Source of the DNA: Drosophila pseudoobscura
Lineage: Eukaryota; Arthropoda; Insecta; Diptera; Drosophilidae
Length of the DNA: 64,000 bases
Direction: 5' to 3'
Assembly: GCF_009870125.1 (NCBI RefSeq)
Contig: NC_046680.1
Span: forward strand, 4,836,001 to 4,900,000
Every line of letters starts with the position of its first letter. The first letter of the stretch is position 1. A program made the translations under genes and the position numbers. The notes below the pieces were generated by a model. That model worked only from the letters and a program-made list of their open reading frames with translations, ran no database searches and had not been told where the DNA came from. Positions 23,470-34,800 of this stretch are shown in pieces.

Positions 23470-24408
23470 ATGGGTTGCCCCGCAAATTTCCTGCTCCTCG
23501 TTCAGCATTTACTGTTGATGGTAATACTTTTTGTTTGGTTATCTTTTTTTCTGTTATCTATCGCTTCCGATCATTAATCATAATACACTGCTGTCGCTTT
23601 TCTACCTTCTCCCTCAGCTGTTGGTCTTTATTATTTTTGGGATCGGCATTCCCAGCTACGTCGAAGTGGGTGGATTATTTCGTATCATTTTCAATCTGCT
23701 GCTAGCCGTTCTCTTACTTTGTTCTGTACTAACAATATGGAGGCTGTTTTTTTTGGAATTGAAGGATATTTATAAGCAATCCAAACAGGTGAGTGCCCAC
23801 AGGAAAACTAATAGTATTTGTGTTGAAACATTCTTTAAAAAGGAAGCCCTTTGCCACCTCTTGTTGTTGGTTATCTTTGGAGTGACTTACTATTTCCTTT
23901 GGACGGGAATTCAGGACCACAAGTCCAATTGGCAGAACCTGGCTCACGCATGGACTGATCTAAAGTCTAACAACAACACGGCTGCAATGTTCCGTTGGCA
24001 GGAGAAGGTACGTTCCAGGCGCTACTTTTTAGCTCTGAAGGTCATTCAGGTTGGTTTATTACAGTTCAATTGCTGCGGCTTTATGGACCCCGAGTACTAT
24101 ATATACATGAATTTGGGAAAGCCAAAATATTTTCCCGAAAGCTGCCTGCATGATGGGAGCAACGTGAAGGAATCATGCTTCAAGGTATTCAGAGATCAGG
24201 ATTTCATCTATTACGCCATCGTTGTTGGGATCTTGTGTGCTTATATAGTGAGTAGAGTTTTGATGAATCAACTAATGGAACTTCTTTCAACTAGTTCTAA
24301 GCTGTGATGTTTTAGGTTAGCAAATTTCTGCTTGACTATGTTAAATGCAGGATGAGTACGGATATATCCGAGGGCCGGTTTCCACTTCCCCAAGATAATA
24401 CGAACTAA
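23470..24408 (+). CDS. divergent Tsp42E-type tetraspanin
   Basis: Five coding exons: 23470-23520, 23618-23788, 23843-24007, 24065-24247 and 24316-24408; about 220 residues, all phase 0. It begins MGCPANFLLLVQHLLLM. Exon positions copy the cluster plan, but the first exon is 17 rather than 20 codons, and the TM2-TM3 loop (WRLFFLELKDIYKQSKQ) is unlike the others. The extracellular loop keeps FNCCGFMDPEYY, an ESC and an ESC-F cysteine, so the fold is probably preserved. The tail after TM4 is long and ends in DISEGRFPLPQDNTN. Introns 2 and 3 are 54 and 57 bases, multiples of three with no stop, so they could be retained without frame loss. A BEL element sits 58 bases after the stop. It may be Tsp42Er or a lineage-specific duplicate. 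Confidence 0.68.
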
Positions 24409-24466
24409 TTCAGGACTTATTTCAGATGACTTCGCGTCATGAGATGTGGTGTCTGAACAATATTGT

Positions 24467-24837
24467 TGTGGAGATAATGTTTTTTATCCCCAATCGGCCG
24501 ACTAATTATTTCAATTAAATAAAACTCGGCGCAGAAATAAAATTGCGATATGTTCTTTAATGCGTGACATCCAAATTGCAAGTGTGGCTTGCCTGCCCTT
24601 TACATTGCCGCTCCGATCGCTAAGCGCAGCTTCGCTCGGCCGACGTCGGTAGGCAGACGCAAAGCGGAGATAGCGAAGAGCGAGCTGGCAGAGAGCGTTT
24701 AGCAGGGCAAGCAAGCGCAAAGCTTAAACAAACAAATGAGTGACATAGACATAAGTAACAAACAAAATAAGCGGCTGAGGGCCAAGAATTAGGTGCTATT
24801 TGGTAAGCGGCTAATCGGCTGCGTTCTGCTCCGAACA
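24467..24837 (-). repeat. LTR (3' side) of the short BEL element
   Basis: 371-base LTR, starts TGTGGAGATAATG and ends GCTCCGAACA on the plus strand. It contains plus-strand AATAAA at 24518-24523 and 24536-24541, antisense to the element but in sense to the tetraspanin gene just upstream. Confidence 0.9.
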
Positions 24838-27171
24838 TTCACCCCCCGTTGGAAGGCAAAGGCTTTCAACAGATCCATCCTGAAGGGGCAGAACCGCTAT
24901 TTTTCCAACGGCCCTCTTGAAGATGCTTGCTTGGGCGCAGCTGGCGGCTACGCTGGGATGCTCGTCGAACGCAGCAATCGGCGCTTCTTTACGAAGGCGG
25001 CTTGTCGTGATTACGTCTTGATCATCGGGAACCTCTGTAATTGCATAGAATGGCAGGAAATTTGGCAATGTAGAAATTGTTGAAAGTTGAATTTCATTTA
25101 GCGTGGATATGTAGGTTTTTAATATATTGAAAAGTTCGCGCTGCAGTTCCTGATTCTCCGATCGCAGTTTTTCCACTTGCACCTGGCACTCGAGCAGCTG
25201 CTTCCTGCATTGCTGCTCTAAGTTTTGGTACTCCAGCGTTGTGGCCCGAAAATCGTCATTAGAGATGGAGGAGGAATTTTCAAAAGCGGCTAAAACTGCA
25301 CGCTTATTCTCCGAGCTATCAATGCTTCCTGACACTATCCAACCAAGTTTTGTCTCCTGCAATGTTGGCAATTGGTCTGATAGTCGAATCTGTCCGACGC
25401 ACATTAAATCGAAGAACAAACCACCACCTATCAACAGATCGATACGTTGGGGCTTGGAGAAATTAGGATCAGCTAGTTTTAGATTATTCGGCATGGGCCA
25501 ATCCTTTGCGTCTAGGCCGAAGTTAGGCTGCATTTCCGTAATTGAGTTGGTGACAATTGCAGCGAAGGAAGCTCGATAGCTTGCGTCCTGGGATTGTACA
25601 ACTATATGTACAGACTTGCTCGAAGGTAGAATGGAATCTCCGATTCCAGAGATGTGAACATAAGACGAGCGATGATCCAACTGCAACTGATCAGCAAGTC
25701 TAGATGTTACGAAGTTTGCCTGTGATGCAGAATCCAAAATGGCACGACATGGGATAAGTGCTCCATAACGATCTGTTACATGGACGAGGGCAGTAGGTAG
25801 CAACACGTTCTGGCTAGGCTGAGATTTCTGGATCGAGGGGGGAGGGCTAGAACACCCGCTTGCTAGAAGCACAGTCGCGGCCTCTTGCTGGATCGATTCC
25901 TCGGCCGGTGAAGAGGAAGATGAAGCACCCGTTCCCGATGGAATGTGGAGTAGCGTGTGATGTTTGGCCTGGCAATGCCTGCAAAGTCCTGACCTGCACC
26001 TCTGCAATTCATGGCCTTTGTTGAGGCAGTTCAAACACAAGCGGCTCTTCTTTGCTTCTTTGTATCTTTCAAACGCAGAAAGATTCAGGAATGCCTGACA
26101 TCTAGATATGTAATGCTCGGAGGAATTGCAATGGTTACATATGGGGTTAGGATGGTCGTTACTGGAGGTGATAAGGGTGACAGGTTTGTCTTCTCCCACC
26201 TGTTGACTAGGACTTGTTGCCATGGCTGATCCCAAATTCTCCAGCATCCGACATCTCGCTTCCAAAAATGAGGCCATGCTTGACCACCGAGGCAATCCTG
26301 ACGTCGGCAAGTTCTCTTCCCATTTCTCCTTTGTTTTGTGGTCCAGTTTCGTGCCTATGATGTAGATCAGCAACCCATCCGAAATCTCCTGCGGGGTCGC
26401 CAAGGTCTGAAGTGCACGCAAGTGCGAATTGATTTTGTCGCTGAGCGCGCGCAAGCCGATAGCTGAGCCCTTCTCCACCCCTTGCAGCCCGAAAATAGCC
26501 TTGACGTGTGCCTGAAAATGTAACAGTTTATTATCGAATCGCAACATTAGCAAATTCAACGCCTTGTCGTAATTCTCCTCAGAAAGTTCCAAGGAACGAA
26601 TCGTATCCAGCGCAGCACCATCTAGACATCCACGAAGATATTGGAATTTTTCGATGATTGGGATACGATGGTCTTTGTGCACCATTGTCGAGAACATCGA
26701 GTGGAATTCTGGCCAATCCATGTAGTTCCCACCGAATCGCGGAAGCTGCAACTCGGGCATTCGAGAACGACCTATACTATTATAGGCGAACAACGACGAA
26801 TTCCCCTCGAGAGTATGCCGAGCTGTTGAATTGGCAACATTTACCGTGCGAGCAGCCATCAACTCCCGCGACAGCCTGGACCTAACCTTGACATAAACAT
26901 TCGCAAAGTCCAGCCGGGCATCATGGGCTAACTGCAGGAAATCCAACTTTTCAAGGCTCGTTTGAGCGGCATCGAAATCCGCATTCATTCGCTCAATTTG
27001 CTCTAAGCGAGCTTGAAGTTCTGCCTCATCTAACTCGGCAAGCTCTTCCTTGGTGAGAAAGCGATCCATGGCCTTTAGTTGGCGCGCGACGGACTCGGCC
27101 TTGTGCTTGTAGAAATCAACATCACTCGGCATTGCTGCGTTCGCGACATTGGTAGGCTCAGGTGCTGCCAT
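24811..27171 (-). CDS. BEL gag-protease type polyprotein
   Basis: Single frame of 786 residues, part of the short BEL element. Order of parts: N-terminal helical region, a BEL gag region (DUF1759 type, about residues 130-300), zinc knuckles (CNHCNSSEHYISRC and CRSGLCRHCQAKHH), a retropepsin-like DUF1758 region (ILDSASQANF, RIDLLIGGG, LGWIVSGS), then a coiled-coil segment rich in Glu, Gln and Leu. It has no polymerase or integrase domains. The family assignment is from recalled BEL/Pao polyproteins. Confidence 0.8.
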   Translation of the reverse strand: MAAPEPTNVANAAMPSDVDFYKHKAESVARQLKAMDRFLTKEELAELDEAELQARLEQIERMNADFDAAQTSLEKLDFLQLAHDARLDFANVYVKVRSRLSRELMAARTVNVANSTARHTLEGNSSLFAYNSIGRSRMPELQLPRFGGNYMDWPEFHSMFSTMVHKDHRIPIIEKFQYLRGCLDGAALDTIRSLELSEENYDKALNLLMLRFDNKLLHFQAHVKAIFGLQGVEKGSAIGLRALSDKINSHLRALQTLATPQEISDGLLIYIIGTKLDHKTKEKWEENLPTSGLPRWSSMASFLEARCRMLENLGSAMATSPSQQVGEDKPVTLITSSNDHPNPICNHCNSSEHYISRCQAFLNLSAFERYKEAKKSRLCLNCLNKGHELQRCRSGLCRHCQAKHHTLLHIPSGTGASSSSSPAEESIQQEAATVLLASGCSSPPPSIQKSQPSQNVLLPTALVHVTDRYGALIPCRAILDSASQANFVTSRLADQLQLDHRSSYVHISGIGDSILPSSKSVHIVVQSQDASYRASFAAIVTNSITEMQPNFGLDAKDWPMPNNLKLADPNFSKPQRIDLLIGGGLFFDLMCVGQIRLSDQLPTLQETKLGWIVSGSIDSSENKRAVLAAFENSSSISNDDFRATTLEYQNLEQQCRKQLLECQVQVEKLRSENQELQRELFNILKTYISTLNEIQLSTISTLPNFLPFYAITEVPDDQDVITTSRLRKEAPIAAFDEHPSVAASCAQASIFKRAVGKIAVLPLQDGSVESLCLPTGGECSEQNAAD

Positions 27172-27533
27172 GTTGAGGTTTTAAAAGAGTCACTCAGCAC
27201 GACCGAAAAAGACACCCTGTATACGTATAAACGTGCGAACCGAAAGCAAAGGGATTACAGCTAATGCCTTTAGCTGTGCGGCTGTGCGAGCTGTCCGATT
27301 CCGCTTTGTACTTCGCTTGTGTGTATTAGTGAGTTCGCTGCACTGCACTGACCGAATTGTCGCGACAGAGAAATTAATAGCCAGCAATGCGTGTATGTAG
27401 GTGTATGTAAGTATGTTTTAGCACCGAATTGTGCTTAACCGCCGAAAATTTGTTAAGGCTAACGAATGTCGATCGCGAATGATAATTAATTGACACTACA
27501 ACTCAGAGATCACGTCGGGGTCACCAAATTTTA

Positions 27534-27904
27534 TGTGGAGATAATGTTTTTTATCCCCAATCGGCCGACTAATTATTTCAATTAAATAAAACTCGGCGCA
27601 GAAATAAAATTGCGATATGTTCTTTAATGCGTGACATCCAAATTGCAAGTGTGGCTTGCCTGCCCTTTACATTGCCGCTCCGATCGCTAAGCGCAGCTTC
27701 GCTCGGCCGACGTCGGTAGGCAGACGCAAAGCGGAGATAGCGAAGAGCGAGCTGGCAGAGAGCGTTTAGCAGGGCAAGCAAGCGCAAAGCTTAAACAAAC
27801 AAATGAGTGACATAGACATAAGTAACAAACAAAATAAGCGGCTGAGGGCCAAGAATTAGGTGCTATTTGGTAAGCGGCTAATCGGCTGCGTTCTGCTCCG
27901 AACA
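27534..27904 (-). repeat. LTR (5' side) of the short BEL element
   Basis: 371-base partner of the LTR at 24467-24837, apparently identical. In element orientation it is the promoter-bearing 5' LTR. Confidence 0.9.
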
Positions 27905-27909
27905 ATTGT

Positions 27910-28769
27910 ATTTACCAAATTCTTTACTCTGTGCATTACTGTTGGGCTTATTTATATCAGTGTAATTTTCTAAGATATCAGGGTCTAAAAATGTTCCTTC
28001 CTTGAACTCAAAGTTGAAAAATACAATATTTTCCTATGGCAGCTATGTACTTGATGTATCGAAATATTGATATCTATAAATAAAAGTTAACATTCAACTT
28101 TTTATAGTAATGTGCAGTTACCTGAGTTCGAGATGAGTTTAAATTGACTCGAGAAGAAAAATATTTGCGTGACGTATCTATTATCATAGTGCGTTTCTAT
28201 ATACATTATTCGTTTCCGTCAACATAAGCTGTTGAAGTTCAAAATCTGAACTTTAAATTTACTATTCATATATTGTATGCGCAAAAACGTTTCGGAAATT
28301 GCAAACGTTGTTCTAAAAAATACTTTTAGTCATTTGTGATATTTATCTGATTGCATTTATTAACGATAACGTGTCCTTTATGGAGAAATGAGAAATGGCG
28401 GAACAGCTCTTGCCATTTTGTATTAACGATGAGGATTTGCCTACGATTGGTACAAAGAGATTAACTGATTTTGTAAAACCTTATCAGCTAAAATTATTCG
28501 ATCGATTTAATATTTCAAAAGGCTTTTTTAACTAAAGATCCTTTAAAATGGCATAAAAATGAAGATCAATAAATCAAAATGCTTAAACAAATTCAAAAGT
28601 GGGTAATAATATAGCCGAGCGAGCTGTTTAACTTATAAAAGACAATAAAAAAATACTGACAAAAAAAGATGAGTTTTAGTCTGAAACTTTCAGAAGATAC
28701 TGAATTTCGGAAAGGTATAATCGAGACAATATCCATTAAATAATAAAATGCTTCATCGAAAGCTCGGAA
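27910..28769. other. gene-free stretch after the short BEL element
   Basis: About 860 AT-rich bases. A 46-codon frame starts at 28395 (MAEQLLPFCINDEDLPTIGT) and ends near 28535; it has no recognisable domain and may be a mobile-element scrap. Nothing else is seen. Confidence 0.3.
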
Positions 28770-28855
28770 ACGCTTCCTTCTGGACGAAACACACATATGT
28801 ACATTTTCACCAAAAATCTTATATGCCCCTATATTCATTTTTAAGCTTAATAATA
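28770..28855 (+). repeat. dispersed repeat, terminal scrap (copy E)
   Basis: About 85 bases matching the right end of copies A-D: 'ttccttctggacg', 'cacacat', 'ttttcacca', 'aatctta' and a decayed terminus. Only the end piece remains. Confidence 0.55.
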
Positions 28856-28860
28856 TCATT

Positions 28861-29220
28861 AGGGATTTTTATTGGTCCGCTTTGTACTTGTGCACTAAAG
28901 TCATAAAAGGCACAACCATTTTTTACAATTCTTTTGGCACATTTTTTGATTCTGTGTCCCGCTTTCTTGTCTGATTAGATCTGGAAAGCTCCCTTGGTTT
29001 ACCAAAGAATTATCCACTCTAAAAACTTAAAATCAAGACTTTATACAACATTTCAAGAAGTTGGTTCTTTTACTTTTCACTTTTGCTCAGTCAAACTTTT
29101 CAGTTCTTAATGTTCAATGCTATAAGAACTACCTATCTCGATGCAGGATACGTTGTTTTCAGGACCCCAAACAGTCTTACTGCTTTGTAAACACTAAACG
29201 CAGAACCTCCGCACACTCAT
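28861..29220 (+). mobile_element. LINE, left part, split by BEL insertion
   Basis: Reads on the plus strand as the endonuclease-RT linker of a non-LTR element: PWFTKELSTLKNLKSRLYTT, then QDPKQSYCFVNTKRRTSA, a pattern known from CR1/Jockey-type ORF2. It breaks off at 29220 where a BEL element begins, and the same frame region resumes at 37363. The 5' portion of the LINE is absent. Confidence 0.75.
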
Positions 29221-29551
29221 TGTTGCGTGACCTTCCATCCATGGCCACAATTATTAGTTATAGATGGAATTATGAATTATGAATTATGAATTATGAAGTC
29301 TAGTGTAAGTTAGGCTAGGGCAAAGCGGGAGCGCAATAAAAGCTCGCTCTCTCGCTCTTGGCGAATTCGCCCCGCTTTGCCACCGTAGGATAGCTAGAGT
29401 AAGAGATTTGAATTGTGAAGAAAATATAGTTGTTCGCCAACCTTGAAATAGATCGAGCGTATCAAGTTTTTCACCCCGCCAAATAAATAATTTAAATTAC
29501 AGCCACCCAAAGTTTTCGGTAACTGATTAGAAAAACTCTTCTAATTTTTCA
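29221..29551 (+). repeat. 5' LTR of full-length BEL element
   Basis: 331 bases, TGTTGCGTGACC...TTTTTCA. Contains four tandem GAATTAT units near its start and an AATAAA at about 29335. Confidence 0.92.
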
Positions 29552-29704
29552 TGGCGCCCCCGGGTGGACTGTAAAGTGAATTATAGGCAACAAAAAACAA
29601 GTGACAGTGACACAAGAAATTGCAGTATACATATGCAAACATATTCGTTGCCCGCGTCGTGTGTGTGTGCAATCGGCAATCAATTTTTGTAAAATATCAT
29701 CGCG

Positions 29705-31035
29705 TCGGTCCCCTGTAGAACCAAAGGGGTCAATTGACCCCTCCGAACTAGTTCTGCGCTGTTTACCGCGCAACTAGCTACGCAACTAGTTACGCGGGAA
29801 GCGAACGCAGACCAGGTCTTCGTCGACTACAATGTACTAGTTCTGCAACTAGTTACGCGGGAAGCGAACGCGGACCAGTCGAAAAAGAACCGAAAAACGA
29901 AACCGCCTTCGGTTTGTTTTTGAAGGCGGCAAATAACCGCAATTCCGTGAAGTTACAGTGCCCACTCAGCTAGTTTTTACCGAGCCACGACATGCAATGA
30001 GCACCGAAATGGTAAGTTAATCGTGATATTTTACTGTAGTTGCGATCGTGGAATGAAAGAGACAAGAATTTACACAAACAAAATGCATTTGTTTTCCTCG
30101 TTTGCTTTATGCGTTGATTTTGTTCACTTCTGTACAAGATCTAATCGCTGGAAGAGTCTTTTGTGTGAACATTTATTAAAAAAGTGGAAAAGATTTAATA
30201 AATAAATCAAATTAATATAAACAGGTACGTGCAAATACTTTTAGAAACTCTAAAACAGGAGAATGCAGTTATTCGTGGTAAGACTAATAAAGATTAACAG
30301 AAAAATATTTGTATAATCAAATTAATTAACAACATTGTTTTTAGATCAATTGAATGCAGTGGTCCAAATTTTAGCGGATCAAACTGTTTTAATAAAGCAG
30401 CTGGTAAAGGAGAAGGGGGAATTGAATCCCATTCGGGGACAGTTCCCTATAAAACGTGAGGAAGAACTTATAGAACTGGAAGAAAAAATAAAATTAAATA
30501 GAGACATTTATGTAAGTATATCTAAACTCTAAATTTTATGACTTTTTTCTCTGTCTTATCTTTATATTTTAATGTTTCACTTACAGATAACAGCAATGAA
30601 ATCAATTCTCCAGTGCCAAAAACCAGGAGTAGGCTAAGCATCATATAATTAAAAATTATTCGTTATAATGAAAGACATTGTGTTTTTATTTTTTTATTAT
30701 TCCAGACTGCCAGATTGACTACTACCAGTAGTCAGTTCGGAACTAGTTACTGGTAACTAGGTCAGAGCTAGCTACAGGTAATCGAAGGGTAGTCGAGTGG
30801 GGAACTAGTTGCTGGCTTTCTACTGGTAACTAGTTCGGAACTACCTCCTGAGCAACTAGCTACGGGTAATCGAAGGGTAATCGAGCGGGAACCAGGGGTG
30901 GTTCCGCCCTAGGACATGCATGTGTTAAATTCTCCGCTGAAATACATTGCGGGTAATCGATCTGGAACCAGGGAGGTGAGAATGGTAGCTAGTGCGGCAC
31001 CAGTGCGGAACTAGTTGCCTGGTACTAGAGGGTCG
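29705..31035 (+). repeat. ACTAGTT-repeat segment inside the BEL leader
   Basis: The leader of the full-length BEL element contains a distinct 1.3 kb segment. Its two sides are studded with short ACTAGTT/ACTAGCTA units (about 29744-29860 and 30740-31020), including two copies of TACGCGGGAAGCGAACGC on the left and repeated GGTAATCGAAGGGTA on the right. An 18-base perfect palindrome lies at 29725-29742. The outermost parts, GTCCCCTGTAGAACC and, inverted, GACCCTCTAGTACC, resemble imperfect terminal inverted repeats. In the middle, 30344-30510 is an open, coiled-coil-like stretch with a splice-acceptor-like sequence before it and GTAAGT after it. This may be a DNA transposon nested in the leader, or captured host sequence. 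Confidence 0.4.
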
Positions 31036-31437
31036 CGCCAACAATAATTTTTGTGCAATTCTGCTACCGCCGAGGGATGCCCTGCGAAAAAGACAGGAAA
31101 GTAGCAGTTGGATTCAAAAATCCAAAAGAGGAATCAGAGGTATTTGTGCAGAAAATTGAAGGCTGAGCTAAAGACATTCAGATCTTTCTTTGAGGTGTCT
31201 TGTGCTGAATACATTGCACATCGCCTTCAATTCTAGGCACAGACGTATGATACATATATAGTAGAGCTTGATTGCATGCATTTTGTTATTAATTGCATAA
31301 ATATAACTAAAAACATAAATACATACATACATATCGACCCAAACAGACATACATATGTGAACCGCTATTTGGACGCAACAGTTATACATATGTACATACA
31401 TACATACATCTTTCGTTTACTGCAATCACTGTCAACG

Positions 31438-31456
31438 CCCCCCCCCCCCCCCCCCC
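31438..31456 (+). repeat. poly-C tract
   Basis: Nineteen C residues in a row in the BEL leader, preceded by (CATA)n-like runs at 31320-31400. Confidence 0.85.
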
Positions 31457-31855
31457 ATTTTATTTTGTTCTACCTTTCTCGTCGTTAGAACAAAGTTTGT
31501 TCGTTCGTTCACCCAAGCCACGGCGTATAGAAAATATCCACACATACATACAAGCAGCAGCACCGGTGCATTATTTCGTTTTCGCTTTCGCTTCTCCACT
31601 GCTGCTTGCGTTGTATTTGTTGGGAGAATTTTCGTTGCCGCTCTTGAGCTTAACGGTGCGCCAAGTGACGTGCTACCCTACATCCAACGGGTATATTGTT
31701 TTCGGCTGTTACTTGCAACAACTCTTTCCCTTGATACCTCGTGCATCGACATTCAATTAAAATTCGTTTTCGATTATCGTTCTCGTTCAAAAATTTAAAA
31801 TTAAAAAAAAAAAAAAAATATTAATAATAAATATATAAATAAAAACACAGCCATT

Positions 31856-34800
31856 ATGGCAGAAAAAAGTAAACCCACTCTTGAAGACTTAAAGATTAAG
31901 CTCAAAAGTAGAGTAAAAAGCATTCGCCGCTTAGAGGATCGATTAGATCAAGGGTCGATTCCTTTGCAATTACCGGAATTACAATGTAGATTAGATTGTT
32001 TGAATGCTTCAATTGAAAAGGCTAACCATTTGCAGGAGCAAATCGAGGATATAACAGGTGATGATGCATATGCAGCCGAGTTGGAAGAGCTGATAATTGT
32101 CACCAAAGGAAAGATAATGTCGCTTATCGCCGCCTTTGATGCAGCAAGCGAGACGAAGCCAGTGTCTTCTTCAGCCCCAACTCATGCTAGACTTCCGAAA
32201 TTGGCATTACCCAAATTTAGTGGTAAACACTCGGAATTCAAAAATTTCATTAGCCTTTTTGAAAGACTAGTCCATAGCGACAACAGCATACCGGTGATCG
32301 AAAAATTTAATCATTTGATTTCGTGCCTCTCTGATGAAGCATTAGGAACAATAAAGGCGTTCCAAGTCACCGAGGCAAATTATGAAAAGGCCATGGCTGG
32401 CCTAAAACGAGTGTATGACAACGATTATTTGATTTTCACGAATAATATTTCCACATTGTTCAATCTGCCGAGAATGTCGCATCAATCTGCATCATCTCTA
32501 AGAACTCTAATCGATACTGTTTCGTCGATTTACGGATCGTTACTGTCGATCGGAGATGATACAACAATTTCGAATGCAATGCTCATTCATCTCGTTTTAA
32601 ACAGAGTCGACCCAGTGACGAAACAAAAGTGGGATGAACAGCTTACTTATGAGAAGTTGCCGCTTTGGTCCGACTTTGAGAAAGTCTTGAATCGTCGATA
32701 CCAGCATCTGTCTGCTGAAGAATCGACCAAGCCAAGGCAAGACAAAGTCATGCCAAGCAAGCAACATAATCGCAGTTCATTTGCTTGTTCTTCCACTTCC
32801 ACCAACAGTAGAACTCAGCAAACTTGTAGCTACTGCAATTCAGGAGACCATGTAGTGTCAAATTGCCCTTCATTTTCGCGTCTCTCGGTGATGCAAAGGT
32901 TTGAGTTTGCTAAGTCGGCATCCCTATGCATTAATTGTCTGCGAAAAGGCCACGCTGTTGTAAAATGCAAAGCCAATAAATGTCGAGTGTGCAGCCGCTC
33001 ACATCATACATTATTGCATCGATACACAGTGTCGGCTAATAGTCTCGCGTTGCCACCACCCCAAGAGAGTCCTTCTCCTCCATCAAATCAGAATCAACCT
33101 TCCACGTCACATGTTTTGCATGCGACAGCGTTGGACAGGGTAATTCTGGCTACGTCGATCGTAAGCGTCCGAACTAAGAGCGGTGAACACATTCTGGCCA
33201 GAGCTCTGCTCGACTCTGGATCACAAACAAATTTCATTACCGAGGACCTCGCTAATCGCTTACAGATCCGTAGAGAGGAGTCCTGTATTAACTTGCTTGG
33301 AATTGGTGAATCTAATTCCCAAGTAAAGGATAAAATACACACAGTGGTGAAGTCGCGAATAAATGGTAGTGAGTTCTCCTTTGATTTTTGGATCCTGAAA
33401 TCAATTTCAGGTTATCACCCTGACCAGTCAGTGAATGTGACTGACTGGCGAATCCCAGAGAACCTACCACTGGCAGACCCTTATTTCTACAAGCCACAAA
33501 GAATAGATATGTTAATTGGAGCAGAATCGTTCTTTGAATTATTAGCTGTTGGTCAAATTAAACAAGGTCCTGACTTTCCAACTCTTCAGAAAACCCTTCT
33601 TGGTTGGGTTGTGTCGGGAAAATATGTTTCCAGGAGTTCTGCTCCTCAAATTACAAACAGTTTGAGTTGCAGTGAAGAGTTGCTAGTATCCATCGATAGG
33701 ACCTTGAAAAAGTTTTGGTCACTGGAAGAAATGCCATCTACCAAGAAAATTGCCACACCTGAGCACAAGCTATGTGAAGAACACTATCGTAAGACGACTC
33801 AGGTACTATCATCAGGTCGGTTCGAAGTAAGGCTCCCGTTTAAATCAGATCCAAATTGTTTAGGAAACTCCTTTGAGGTTGCGAAACGGCGGTTTTTGTC
33901 GCTTGAAAGACGATTGCATCGTGACCCTGAGTTGAAGAAAATGTACTTGGAATTCATGGAAGAGTACCTCTCCTTAGGTCATATGTCTCCTACTGACAAT
34001 ACGATTCCGTCTACTCCACACTACGTAATCCCTCATCAGTGTGTTCTGAGGCCCCAAAGTACGTCTACCAAGCTCCGAGTCGTGTTCGATGCTTCGTCCA
34101 AGACGTCCTCACAGGTGGCCTTAAATGACATTCTGATGGTGGGACCTACCATTCAAGAGGAATTATACTCGACACTGCTCCGTTTCCGTCTGCACAGGTT
34201 TGCCCTGACTGCTGATGTTAAAAAGATGTATCGCCAAGTGATGGTGAACGAAGCGGATCGGCAGTTTCAGCTCATAGTGTGGAGAAGAGACCCTTCTGAA
34301 TCCTTGAGATTATACAAGCTCAACACTGTAACCTATGGGACTGGACCAGCCCCATTCTTAGCTATCCGGTGTTTGAAAAGGTTGAGTGAGTCTGCGAAGC
34401 TCTCATTCCCTAGAGCTGCTAACGTTATTGGGTCCGACTTTTACGTCGATGACTTGTTGACTGGTGCTGCATGCGTAGAGGAGCTAAGGGCAATTAAGTC
34501 CGAAGTGTCTCAGGTTCTTCAGACCGCAGGGTTTGAGTTGACTAAGTGGTTTTCAAACTCACCCGAGATCACCGCATCTGAGAGCACAGCCAAACCCATA
34601 ACAATCTCGGATTCAGAGTCGACAAAGGCGTTAGGAATCTCATGGTTACCTACTGACGATGCCTTTAAGTTCAAAATTGACAATTCAGTTATGGGTCTCC
34701 GAGCGACAAAACGGAACATACTATCGGTGACATCAAAGTTGTTTGACCCCCTAGGTTTATTAAGTCCTATCGTTATAAAAGGCAAGATCCTATTGCAGGA

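Larger units (their letters stand above)
24467..27904 (-). mobile_element. short BEL/Pao LTR element, young
   Basis: Complete insertion bounded by 371-base direct LTRs (24467-24837 and 27534-27904; TG...CA) and by a 5-base target duplication ATTGT (24462-24466 and 27905-27909), the size known for BEL/Pao. The element reads on the minus strand. A primer-binding site TGGTGACCCCGACGTGAT (27526-27509) fits the 3' end of tRNA-Trp. The two LTRs look identical by eye, so insertion is recent. The 2.7 kb interior carries only a gag-protease type frame; no RT, RNase H or integrase is seen, so it is probably a non-autonomous member that relies on a full-length relative. Confidence 0.9.

Noticed and set aside
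28395-28535. Short frame MAEQLLPFCINDEDLPTIGT as a gene
   Set aside because: 46 codons, no signal peptide, domain, splice context or poly(A) signal; set in repeat-rich DNA.
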